Positions 45,383-53,823 of a stretch of 64,000 nt of DNA are shown here, one piece after another. Within the stretch, counting starts at the first letter, position 1. Every line of letters begins with the position of its first letter. The notes below the pieces were generated by a model, which searched no databases, was not told the origin of the DNA, and saw only the letters and a list, made by a program, of their open reading frames with translations. This DNA is from Jatrophihabitans sp. (GTDB lineage: Bacteria; Actinomycetota; Actinomycetes; Mycobacteriales; Jatrophihabitantaceae): the NCBI GenBank assembly GCA_036389035.1, contig DASVQQ010000011.1, positions 372,001 through 436,000 on the forward strand, read 5' to 3'. Made by a program: the position numbers and the translations under genes.

Positions 45383-46675
45383 TTGTTCGTCCTCGCCGTA
45401 GTGAGGGGCACTGAATTGGAAATTGTGCTGAGCGGGAGGGGCCACAGCCCCTCCAGTGCCACATGGGGTCAGGAATACATTTGGCGGGCGCTCGAACCGC
45501 ACCGACCGAACGAGGGTTGGACAAATATTTACGCAGCCGTCGACGTGGTTGCCAGGGAGCAGCGATCTCCGAATGCCTGCTCGAATACGCTGGCCGAAGT
45601 GCTATCGGCATACGAGACGTTCCGGACGCATTTTGAGATAACTGAAAGCAATTCCGTACATCAGCTGGTGCAGCAAAGCGTTTCCGTCCCCGTCATGTCC
45701 TTCCCGACCGGCGAGATTCCGCCCGGGTTCCACCCGTCGACCTTCGACGTGACATCGCCGCCGCTTCTTCGAGTGGGCTTCGAGACCGAGGGGGGCGAGG
45801 TCGTCCGGGTGCACTTGGTGTGGTCGCACCTGCTGCTCGACGCCTACTCGACAGAGCTGGTCTGCGAACAGCTCACGGCCGCCTTGTCCGGGCTCGACCG
45901 TTCCCCTGGCGCGGTGGTGCAACCCGTCGAATGCTCCGCGTGGGAGGTGTCCGAGGACGGCCTCGCGTACAACAGGCGATCGCTCGAACATTGGCGGTCC
46001 CAGCTGCCCCACTTCCCGGCTCGTTATGTTGGCATCGGGGCGGGCGAGGAGGCCGGCTTCTTCCTGGGCCGATTGGAGGCGCCCGGAATGGTGGCGGCGG
46101 CTACCAGGGCGGCAGCGGCCGCCCGGGTCTCGGCTCCGACTGTCCTGATCGCCGCCGTGGCAGAAACGCTGTGCAGGCTCACCGGAATGAGACAGTTGCC
46201 GTTCCTGCTGCGTACCAGTGGCAGGGCCAGAAAACAGGCGCACACGGTCGGACCGATGGCTGAGGACGCCCCCGCTCTCTATTCACCCGCAAGTGATCAC
46301 AGTGGCGTGCGGGAGTCGTTGTCCACTATGTTCCGCCAACTTCTACGCGCTCAGGAGTACGGGGCGTATAACCCGGCCGACTTGGCATCGATGCTTACGT
46401 CGCTGGCGGAGGAGGGATTCGTCCCCGATCGTCGAGTCTTGATCAACTGTCAGCAGGGTGGTGCCAAAGAACTGGCTGCCGCGGCCGCGAACGAATTCCA
46501 GTTCGAGTGGATCGGGGAACGGGAATTCGACCCGAGCGTGTGTTATGTGGATATCTTTCCCGCCGATGGCTCCTTCCTCTTCATGCTCGACTCGACTTTC
46601 ATTTCTCGGAAAAGGTTCGAGGAGGCCGTGCCAATGCTGGTCGGGCTGCCGGACAAGTGGCGTCACGATAGTTGA
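45383..46675 (+). CDS. Stand-alone NRPS condensation domain
   Basis: About 425 residues, the size of one condensation domain. The active-site motif HHxxxDG reads S148-H149-L-L-L-D153-A154 ('VWSHLLLDAYS'); the second His, the catalytic one, is kept. Other blocks are 'WGQEYIWRALEPH' at the N-terminus and 'LLRTSGRARKQAHTVGPM' in the latter half. It should join the acyl or aminoacyl group on one carrier to an amine. The start is uncertain: TTG 45383 or GTG 45401. With the free carriers it forms a fully dissociated assembly line. Confidence 0.8.
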   Translation: MFVLAVVRGTELEIVLSGRGHSPSSATWGQEYIWRALEPHRPNEGWTNIYAAVDVVAREQRSPNACSNTLAEVLSAYETFRTHFEITESNSVHQLVQQSVSVPVMSFPTGEIPPGFHPSTFDVTSPPLLRVGFETEGGEVVRVHLVWSHLLLDAYSTELVCEQLTAALSGLDRSPGAVVQPVECSAWEVSEDGLAYNRRSLEHWRSQLPHFPARYVGIGAGEEAGFFLGRLEAPGMVAAATRAAAAARVSAPTVLIAAVAETLCRLTGMRQLPFLLRTSGRARKQAHTVGPMAEDAPALYSPASDHSGVRESLSTMFRQLLRAQEYGAYNPADLASMLTSLAEEGFVPDRRVLINCQQGGAKELAAAAANEFQFEWIGEREFDPSVCYVDIFPADGSFLFMLDSTFISRKRFEEAVPMLVGLPDKWRHDS

Positions 46676-47167
46676 GCTGTGACTTGCCCTCACCCCAGCG
46701 GCGCGCGGCCACAAGCAGATGAAGAAGGCGTTAAGTCCGCAGGCGCGGCCGCCTGCGGCAGGCCGGCATTCCCACGCGTGGAGTCGCCATCAGGGGCTGC
46801 ACCTTGATGCGGATCGCATCGAGTGCTCTCACCGGCCCACCCGTAGTGCACGGACAAGGTGGCGACGAATCGAGTCAACGGCGCTGGCTGAGCCGGGCGC
46901 GACTAAGGCAGTCTTTTCCAAAGCGCATATCCTGTCATAGCACTCGCCACGCATGTCTTGACCTGGCGCTTCCGCTATGACACTGTTGGATGGACTGGCC
47001 TGCAGTGCGGGTCGGCCTAGTGTAAACACTGCCGAAGACAATGAAGATTGGTCTGGAACGCCTTCAAAGTCAAGGAATACCGCGTCAGGCCATCAGATGA
47101 GGCCCCAGTCAGTCTGCACGCGCCGTTTCACAGTCACAGTGTTCCAGATTTAGGGAGACGTGGCCGT
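46676..47167. other. 492-bp spacer with insertion-sequence remnant
   Basis: No intact gene. Apart from the transposase-like remnant (46770-46940), the stretch up to the radical SAM gene has no open frame with a credible start. The radical SAM gene has GGGAG at 47153, so translation restarts here. Confidence 0.5.
46770..46940 (+). pseudogene. Degenerate transposase C-terminus (IS6-like pattern)
   Basis: A short frame reads 'SRHQGLHLDADRIECSHRP' then 'TRSARTRWRR', which follows the pattern HkGLnnRaEnSHqPTRxRERrM of the C-terminus of one group of IS6-family transposases. The DDE catalytic part is absent, and I found no flanking inverted repeats. The match is by eye and short. Confidence 0.35.
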
Positions 47168-49249
47168 ATGGGACAATCGTCATCAGGTCAGCACACCGAC
47201 GTCGTGCTTGTCTCAGCGCCGTTCGGTCCGCTCCTGCTGCCATCGCTGGGCCTCAGCCTGCTGAAATCCGCTGTTCTTGCGGACAATTCCGAAGTGGGCG
47301 TCGAAATCCTTTATCTCACGATCGATTTCGCCAAGCGAATTGGCCCCGAACTGTATACCCGTATTACTGACGGCGACTCGACCTGTAACTTGCTTGGTGA
47401 ATGGCTGTTCGCAGATGCCGTATTTCCTGACCACGCTATTCCCAGGGATTACATCACCAACATCCTAGGACTCGGCGAGACCTGGACCGAGGAAGCCGCC
47501 GACGGCAGCAGAGCCCTGAAGGAAGGGCTGATCCGCGACCTATTGAGCGCCCGCGACATGGTGCCGGGCTTTCTCGAGGAAAGCGCCGCTCGGATCGTGT
47601 CGCTATCGCCCGACCTTGTGGGCTTCACGACCGTGTTCGATCAGAACCTCGGCTCGCTGGCCCTGGCACGCGCGGTGAAAGAACTCCTGCCCGACACGCC
47701 AATCATTTTCGGGGGCCCGAATTGTGAAGGTGTCATGGGTCAGCAGATCCTCACGAATTTTCCCTGGGTGGACGCCGCAGTGTCGGGTGAGGGTGAGGTT
47801 GTATTTCCAGAGATCGTCCGCCGGATCCGTAGCGCTAAGCCGCTCTCCAACCTCTCCGATCTCTCCGGCGTTCGGCTCCGAAAGCCATTGAGTCTGCTGG
47901 CTACCAATGCCCAGCTTACGGTCGCGTCCGGTGTCAAGACGATGGATGAGCTTCCCGAGCTGGACTACAACGACTATTTTGAGCAGTATTCCCGCGCGGA
48001 CTTCCAGTGGGATTCAAAGCCAAGCCTTCTGTTCGAGACGTCTCGTGGTTGTTGGTGGGGGCAAAAACACCACTGCACCTTCTGCGGTCTCAACGGGGCG
48101 ACAATGCGCTTCAGAAGCAAGTCGAGCAACCGCGCGCTACGCGAGCTCGAGTCGCTTACTAAGCGGCACCCTGGTCTCTCCGTCACAGTGGTTGACAACA
48201 TCCTTGACTATGCTTACTTCAAGGACATGATCCCCGCGCTCGCCAGGAATTCCGAGAAAGTCGACCTGTTTTACGAAGTCAAGGCCAATCTGCGCCGATC
48301 ACAGGTGGAGGCGCTTCGAGACGCTGGCATCCGGACGCTGCAGCCAGGCATCGAGAGCCTCGACGACAATATCCTCGACCTCATGCGAAAAGGCGTCCGC
48401 GCCTTGCAGAACATCCAACTGCTAAAGTGGTGCAAAGAGGTGGGCATCACTGTCTTTTGGAACATCCTGTACGGCCTCCCGGACGAATCACCAGAGGACT
48501 ATGCGCGGATGGCGGAGAAGATGCGCAAGCTGAGTCATCTCCCTCCGCCAACCTCTGTTCGCCCGGTCCTTCTGAATCGTTTCAGCCCACTGTTCGAAGA
48601 GGCTCAGCAGTTCGGGCTCGCAAACATCCGTCCTGTGCCGGCCTACGACTACATTTATGCACTTGACCGTGAGGCAGTCGCCAATCTCGCATATTTCTTT
48701 GATTGTGACTTTCTCGACGGTCGAGATGTCACTAGCTACGCCGCCGATGTCATCGAGTTAGGCAAGGCTTGGAGCATCTCCTATGAGTCAGGCAGCGACC
48801 TCTTCTACAGCGTTGCCGACCGCAAGGTGGTCATCTGGGACCTGCGCTCGGAGGCCGTTTCACCACTAACAATCCTTGATGACAGCCTGACGATAGACGT
48901 GTTCCTGGCCTGCGATGCGTATCGAAGTGCGAGCGCAGTCCACGAGGCTGTCGCACCGCTCCACGAGGGAATCACGCTATCGGTGATCGAAGATACCCTC
49001 GCACTGCTTACCGATAGACGTCTGGCGATCAGTGACGAGAACGCCTATCTGTCGCTGCCCGTGCGGCTGGGTCAATACTCGCCCACTGAGAAGACGATGA
49101 AGCGCCTCCACGAGGTGCTCCTCAGCCTGTCCGAGGAACGAGCCGACCGCTTCGTGCTGCGACCCGAGGTGGTTGCCCAGGCAACATTACGTATCGAACC
49201 CAAGCCCGCCATGAGCAACACAATTGAGCGGGAGCCAGTAGATGCCTGA
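47168..49249 (+). CDS. Cobalamin-binding radical SAM enzyme, RiPP-maturation C-methyltransferase type
   Basis: 693 residues from ATG 47168 (GGGAG upstream). Residues ~10-210 form a B12-binding-like Rossmann domain ('DVVLVSAPFGPLLLPSLGLS', 'DLVGFTTVFDQNLGSLAL', 'IIFGGPNC'). The radical SAM site is C295-x7-C303-x2-C306 within 'RGCWWGQKHHCTFCGLNG', the wide spacing I associate with the RiPP maturation radical SAM protein 1 family. The C-terminal ~120 residues contain a small winged-helix-like part. Expected chemistry is methyl transfer from methylcobalamin to an unactivated carbon. Its usual substrates are peptides; here it sits beside NRPS and sugar genes. Confidence 0.83.
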   Translation: MGQSSSGQHTDVVLVSAPFGPLLLPSLGLSLLKSAVLADNSEVGVEILYLTIDFAKRIGPELYTRITDGDSTCNLLGEWLFADAVFPDHAIPRDYITNILGLGETWTEEAADGSRALKEGLIRDLLSARDMVPGFLEESAARIVSLSPDLVGFTTVFDQNLGSLALARAVKELLPDTPIIFGGPNCEGVMGQQILTNFPWVDAAVSGEGEVVFPEIVRRIRSAKPLSNLSDLSGVRLRKPLSLLATNAQLTVASGVKTMDELPELDYNDYFEQYSRADFQWDSKPSLLFETSRGCWWGQKHHCTFCGLNGATMRFRSKSSNRALRELESLTKRHPGLSVTVVDNILDYAYFKDMIPALARNSEKVDLFYEVKANLRRSQVEALRDAGIRTLQPGIESLDDNILDLMRKGVRALQNIQLLKWCKEVGITVFWNILYGLPDESPEDYARMAEKMRKLSHLPPPTSVRPVLLNRFSPLFEEAQQFGLANIRPVPAYDYIYALDREAVANLAYFFDCDFLDGRDVTSYAADVIELGKAWSISYESGSDLFYSVADRKVVIWDLRSEAVSPLTILDDSLTIDVFLACDAYRSASAVHEAVAPLHEGITLSVIEDTLALLTDRRLAISDENAYLSLPVRLGQYSPTEKTMKRLHEVLLSLSEERADRFVLRPEVVAQATLRIEPKPAMSNTIEREPVDA

Positions 49250-49424
49250 ACAAACACTGTCGCCCGAAGATTTCGAGTTCACTGCCGCCGGAGAGCTTGT
49301 GGTCCATTGGAGAACAGCCGCGAACCGCACCGGCGAATTCCACGATGGAGCGCGTGAGCCAAGCACCTCGGCCCAGCAGCCCACCCCTGAGGGCGCTGGG
49401 TCAACCCGGAGTGACGACGGATGA
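49242..49424 (+). CDS. Small protein, possible precursor peptide or accessory (60 aa)
   Basis: 60 residues, ATG 49242 overlapping the end of the radical SAM gene by 8 nt, which implies translational coupling. The N-terminal half is acidic/hydrophobic ('LSPEDFEFTAAGELVVHW'), the C-terminal half is rich in Ser, Thr, Pro and Gly. Length, position and leader/core-like composition suit a precursor peptide for the radical SAM enzyme. It has no Cys, and I recognise no known precursor family. It could also be a chance frame. Confidence 0.4.
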   Translation: MPEQTLSPEDFEFTAAGELVVHWRTAANRTGEFHDGAREPSTSAQQPTPEGAGSTRSDDG

Positions 49425-49812
49425 CGCTGCCCTTGTCGTCGGTCCTCGGTCAGTCCTGTTGACGCTCGTGGGTCTGGCTGTGTGGGAGATCGAGCTCGCG
49501 GTGATTGACGCGCAACGGCTGACGTTGTCCGACCTTCCGCTGGCCCCTCAGTCTGGACGGTGACGCTCTCGACGCGCGGCGGTCAGCGGGATAGGAAGCT
49601 GAGGCGATCTGTGGTGACGCTCCTGTCCCTGCCCTGCCGGTGGTGGCCCGTCCGGAAGGTGTTACGCCTACGCCCCGGCGCCAGCGGTTGCTCACGGGTC
49701 AGCGGCCGGAATCGGAGGCCGGGATGGCCCGGCGCTCGCTTCACCTGCCGTCGGCCGACCCGCCGGTCACGCACAATGGCATCGCTCGTTCTGCGAAGTC
49801 GTCGACGAGGCG
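49425..49812. other. 388-bp stretch without a recognisable gene
   Basis: Short frames exist (for example 49560-49841) but none has a ribosome binding site together with protein-like composition. It may be decayed sequence between the small ORF and the glycosyltransferase. The 5' limit of the latter is uncertain, so part may be its leader. Confidence 0.4.
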
Positions 49813-49869
49813 GTGCCATTTGTCCCGCCGCGGGACATTAGTCGAACCGTCGATTACTGTCGAATCGAA

Positions 49870-50997
49870 ATGGATGGACGTAACGACATCACGGGACGCG
49901 GAGTGAGACTGGCCTTTTTTGATGACTACGGTGAAGTGCCAGGACATCACCCGGATTACATTGTCGGCCTGGGCTTGGCGGCCAAGGCGCCGATTTACTG
50001 CCCGGCGAGCTTTCTCAACGGCCGCCCGTCGACGACCGGCCTGATCCACCACGGTATGACCGGTGATGTGGACCGCTCTCCCGGGCCTACCCGGGCCAAT
50101 CTACAGAAGGCCTATGAGGACGCCGCACGGCTCGGGGCTGATGTTCTTGTCAACCTGTTCCTCGACGAGAACTGGGACGCCTTTCCGATCGAGAGGCAGG
50201 GCATGCGGCTGGCGCACGCCCTGCACCGCCCGGGCGCACTCCCGGGCACCCTGGGTGGCATCAACGCTGTCAAGCGCGGTGATGCCGTGGAGGTCCTCAA
50301 AACCCTCGCGGAGACCGACATGGTCGTCGTGCACACTGCGGCCGGCTTTCGCCAGGCGGCCCAGTGGATCCCCCCGGACAGGATCATCCGCTTGGGGTGG
50401 CCCGCTGCCGCGGTCGAGTCGATCCGTCATCGCTTCGCGGCCGCGGCGTCGGCCGACGGAGTCGGAGACGAGCCGTACGCTCTTCTCATCGGGAGAGGGA
50501 ACCGCTACAAAGGCATTCGCGTCCTGCTTGAGGCGGTCGGCTCGGGGCTTCCGCTACGGATCGCCGGAAAGCTGGAGGTGGCCGAGGACGCGGCCTGGCT
50601 GGCCGGGACTTTTCCTCGCGCGCGGGTGTCGTGGGAGCCGGGATGGGTAGACAACCAGCGGCTGAACGAGCTGATCGCCGGCGCCGGCGTTATCGTGTTC
50701 CCCTACCTGTCTGGCTTCGACGCGCACGGCGGGGTCTCCGGTGCGCTGGTCCATGCGATGACCTTCGCCAAGCCGATCATCGTCTCTGAGGAACTGCGCG
50801 CGCAGGTGCCGGACCTGGCCTCTTGCCAGGTGGTGCCGACCGGCGACGCGGTCGCGCTGCGGGCGGCTCTGAGCCGGGCGCTGACGAGTCCGGCAGACTT
50901 CGGGCAGCCGACTCGGGAACTCGAAGAATATCTGGTCGAGAACCACAGCTATGAACGACATGTCGAGCACTTGGCTAACCGGCTGCCGCACCCCTGA
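49870..50997 (+). CDS. Glycosyltransferase, GT4-like
   Basis: 375 residues from ATG 49870; GTG 49813 and GTG 49903 are alternatives, the last starting right at the first strand ('VRLAFFDDYGEV'). The C-terminal GT-B half is clear: 'LLIGRGNRYKGIRVLLEAV', then 'NELIAGAGVIVFPYLSGFDA' and 'SGALVHAMTFAKPIIVSE', where the Gly/Ser/Ala replaces the ExxxxxE acidic site partly. It should move an NDP-activated sugar or cyclitol to an acceptor. It heads the sugar/cyclitol section of the cluster. Confidence 0.8.
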   Translation: MDGRNDITGRGVRLAFFDDYGEVPGHHPDYIVGLGLAAKAPIYCPASFLNGRPSTTGLIHHGMTGDVDRSPGPTRANLQKAYEDAARLGADVLVNLFLDENWDAFPIERQGMRLAHALHRPGALPGTLGGINAVKRGDAVEVLKTLAETDMVVVHTAAGFRQAAQWIPPDRIIRLGWPAAAVESIRHRFAAAASADGVGDEPYALLIGRGNRYKGIRVLLEAVGSGLPLRIAGKLEVAEDAAWLAGTFPRARVSWEPGWVDNQRLNELIAGAGVIVFPYLSGFDAHGGVSGALVHAMTFAKPIIVSEELRAQVPDLASCQVVPTGDAVALRAALSRALTSPADFGQPTRELEEYLVENHSYERHVEHLANRLPHP

Positions 50998-51070
50998 CTT
51001 ATTAAGCAGTGGAAGTGCCAACTCTTGCGCGGCCGAACGGCAAGCGGGTAGTAAGTAAGCAGAGGCGGCG

Positions 51071-51700
51071 TTGTGCCGCCGGTTAGGCTGGAGACAATTG
51101 TCTGGTCGAGGCGTTTCTTGGCAGCAGAGTTTGCAATGTCAGATCGAGAATCTTCGGCACATGGCCGATAACATCGACGAGTCGGAAGTCGTCAAGGCCA
51201 TGGAAATGATGCGACGCTGCCAGGGCCTCCTGATATTCAGCGGCGTCGGACAGAACCTGCTGCTGGCCGGCAAGGTGGCGTCGACGTTCAGTTCGCTTTC
51301 CCTGCGAGCTGTGAGCGCGGACCCGATCGCGGCGTTGCACGGGGGCATGGGCCTGTTCAGGTCGGACGACCTCCTGATCCTCATCTCCAAGAGCGGAGAG
51401 ACGCCCGAGCTTGTTCGCTTCTTGGACGCGTGCGGGCAAATCGATTATTCGAACACGCTGGGTATCCACTCGTCGCGGGGTTCCACGCTCGCGGCGGGCT
51501 GCCGGCACTCGGTCTACGTGCCGATAGAGAGCGAGGCGGACCACCTCGACCTCGCCCCGACGGCCTCGTCGGTCTGCATCCTCGGCTTTCTGCAATCGCT
51601 GGCCACCCAACTCGCGAGTGAAGCGGGCCTGTCTGCATCCGCCTTCCGGAGGACGCACCCCGGGGGCACCATAGGCCTCGACCCCGTGCGGATCAGATGA
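51071..51700 (+). CDS. SIS-domain sugar-phosphate isomerase (KdsD-like, no CBS domains)
   Basis: 209 residues. 'LLIFSGVGQNLLLAGKVAST', 'SADPIAALHGGMGLF' with the conserved His, 'LILISKSGETPEL' (phosphate-binding Ser/Thr), and the end 'FRRTHPGGTIGL' all match the SIS part of arabinose-5-phosphate isomerase KdsD. The C-terminal CBS pair is missing. It should interconvert an aldose- and a ketose-phosphate, possibly feeding the cyclase. The start is uncertain (GTG 51071; later codons possible). Its stop overlaps the next gene by 4 nt. Confidence 0.83.
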   Translation: MCRRLGWRQLSGRGVSWQQSLQCQIENLRHMADNIDESEVVKAMEMMRRCQGLLIFSGVGQNLLLAGKVASTFSSLSLRAVSADPIAALHGGMGLFRSDDLLILISKSGETPELVRFLDACGQIDYSNTLGIHSSRGSTLAAGCRHSVYVPIESEADHLDLAPTASSVCILGFLQSLATQLASEAGLSASAFRRTHPGGTIGLDPVRIR

Positions 51701-53223
51701 AGCTCGACGAGGTTCCTTACGTGATCGTCCAGGCCGGAGGGCGCGGGTCACGCATGGGACAGCTCACGGCGAACAAACCCAAATGTCTGCTCTCAGTCGA
51801 CGGAGAGCCGCTTCTTTACCGGCTTTTCCGCCAGCTGCCCCAGGCGCGGTTCATCATCGTCGCGGACTACCGCGCTGATGTCCTGACGGCTTATCTGGAG
51901 ACAGTGCCCCCGGACGTGGGTTTTGACGTCGTAATGGCGGAGCGCGACGGCACGCTGAGCGGGCTGTCGGCAGCGATCTCCATGGTGGATGACACGTCCG
52001 CTTTCCTGGTCCTCTGGTGCGACCTGCTGTTCGAGGAGTTTCCGAAGGAAGACCTGGGCGACCGGTTGCTGGTCGGCCTCAGCGATCAATTTCGCTGCCG
52101 CTGGAGCGTTGACGATGATGGGCTGCTGAAGGAAGTGCCCTCCAGCAGCCGGGGGGTGGCAGGCCTGTTCGCGGTTCCCTCGAAGGATCATCTCGGGGAC
52201 CTCCCGGCCCACGGCGAATTCGTCAGACACCTCAAGCAGTCGTCGACCTCTTTCGACACCGTGGTCCTCCGCGGAATGCGGGAGTTCGGCACCCTGGCCG
52301 CGTGGCGGGAGTACGAGGAGCAACACGCGGGGCAGACCACCCGCTTCTTCAACAAGGTGGAGATCAAGGGTCGTGAGGTCGTCAAGACAGCGCGCGCGAA
52401 CCAGTATGTCCACCTGTTGGAAGCGGAGGCGCGTTGGTATGAGGTGGTCGCCGAGCTCGGGTTTCCGCATGCTCCCCGGCTGCTACGCCACTCCCCGCTC
52501 ACGATCGAGCGGATCGACGGCACCCACCCGTTCGGGTTGAACCTCGGGTCTGATGGCAAGGCGCAGGTCCTCACTGGGATCATGGACTGCCTCGACCAGT
52601 TGCACGGCCTCAGCTCAGCACCCCCGGATCCGGAGTCAGACCGCATCGTGTACCACGAGAAGACGGTCAACCGGCTGTCTTCTATCCGCCGCCTGCTGCC
52701 GAACGTCGATCGCCCCTCGTTCGTCATCAATGGGCGCACCTGCCGCAACCCGCTGCATCCCCGCTACGCGGACTGGTTCGACGCGACGATGGATTGTCTG
52801 CCGACCGTGGACCATGCCCTCATCCACGGCGATCCGACCTTCTCGAACACCCTGGTGGACAAGGTCGGTGACATATGGCTGATCGATCCCCGAGGTACGT
52901 TCGGGCGGGCCGAGTGCTATGGCGATCCGCGGTACGACTGGGCCAAGCTCCTGTATTCGGTCGAGGGCAATTACGATCAGTTCAACCGCCGGAATTTTCG
53001 ACTGACTGTTTCCGGGCAGGTCGTAGCCCTGGAAATCGCCTCCAATGGATGGGAGCAGCAGGGCCCGCTCATCAGCGAGCGCATCAAAGAGTCCGCAGTT
53101 GACATCGAAATCATCCATGCCCTCATCTGGCTCTCGTTGACGGGATACGCGCTCGACGATGTGGATTCCGCTATCGGCGCCTTCTACCAGGGCGTCTACC
53201 TCCTGGAGAAGGTTGCGGAATGA
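51697..53223 (+). CDS. Nucleotidyltransferase-kinase fusion (NTP transferase + APH/choline-kinase fold)
   Basis: 508 residues. Residues ~5-225 are a sugar nucleotidyltransferase: 'VIVQAGGRGSRMG' followed by 'KPKCLL' and the metal Asp in 'LVLWCDLLFE'. Residues ~245-508 have the aminoglycoside phosphotransferase/choline kinase fold with the catalytic loop 'LIHGDPTFSNTLVD' and metal Asp in 'WLIDPRGTFG'. One polypeptide could thus phosphorylate an alcohol and then attach NMP, giving an NDP-activated product, similar in logic to LicA plus LicC. Overlaps both neighbours by 4 nt. Confidence 0.85.
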   Translation: MKLDEVPYVIVQAGGRGSRMGQLTANKPKCLLSVDGEPLLYRLFRQLPQARFIIVADYRADVLTAYLETVPPDVGFDVVMAERDGTLSGLSAAISMVDDTSAFLVLWCDLLFEEFPKEDLGDRLLVGLSDQFRCRWSVDDDGLLKEVPSSSRGVAGLFAVPSKDHLGDLPAHGEFVRHLKQSSTSFDTVVLRGMREFGTLAAWREYEEQHAGQTTRFFNKVEIKGREVVKTARANQYVHLLEAEARWYEVVAELGFPHAPRLLRHSPLTIERIDGTHPFGLNLGSDGKAQVLTGIMDCLDQLHGLSSAPPDPESDRIVYHEKTVNRLSSIRRLLPNVDRPSFVINGRTCRNPLHPRYADWFDATMDCLPTVDHALIHGDPTFSNTLVDKVGDIWLIDPRGTFGRAECYGDPRYDWAKLLYSVEGNYDQFNRRNFRLTVSGQVVALEIASNGWEQQGPLISERIKESAVDIEIIHALIWLSLTGYALDDVDSAIGAFYQGVYLLEKVAE

Positions 53224-53600
53224 CAGCTTTCGAGTTGACGCTCAGCAGACTGCCGAAGATCTGGATCATCGATCTCGACGGTGTGGTGTTCCGGCACAAC
53301 GCCTACCTGGAAGGCGACGACGACGTCCTCGACGGAGCGGCCCGGTTCTGGGAGCAGATCGCACCCGAGGACGTCGTGGTGGTGATGACCGGGCGCTCGG
53401 AGAGCGAACGGCCTAGGACTCTGGGTCTACTTGCCGATCTGGGCCTCCGCGTGGACCACGCGATGTTCGGCATGCCAAGAGGAGAAAGGGTGGTCATCAA
53501 CGACAACAAGCCGTCAGGTCTGCTGACCGCCCATGCAGTGAATCTGCTCCGTGACAAAGGGCTCGGCGACGTGCGGATAACCATAGACGAGACCCTGTAA
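53220..53600 (+). CDS. Small HAD-superfamily protein
   Basis: 126 residues, ATG overlapping the previous stop (ATGA). 'WIIDLDGVVFRHN' holds the DxD nucleophile pair, 'VVVMTGRSESER' the Thr/Arg second motif, and 'VVINDNKPSG' the region of the lysine and acidic motif. There is no cap domain; it resembles small capsule-biosynthesis HAD proteins found beside nucleotidyltransferases. Probably a phosphatase in the activated-sugar route. Confidence 0.78.
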   Translation: MTAFELTLSRLPKIWIIDLDGVVFRHNAYLEGDDDVLDGAARFWEQIAPEDVVVVMTGRSESERPRTLGLLADLGLRVDHAMFGMPRGERVVINDNKPSGLLTAHAVNLLRDKGLGDVRITIDETL

Positions 53601-53823
53601 TGGCGTGCGGCCCGGTCCTTCCGGCGGCGGCTTCGTGATGGCGGCCGGCTTACCGACTGCCCCCGCAGGATTTGCCTCGCCGCGGCGGACCAAGGGGCTG
53701 CTGCCCTGGCACGCAGAGATCCTGTCAAGTCCGAACGAAATTCTCAGGGCTGGTCGGTGGTTCATTTGTGAGCCGCCGCGGTCGTCATTGATCATTTCCA
53801 ATCTCGTAAAGTAGGTTACGGAC

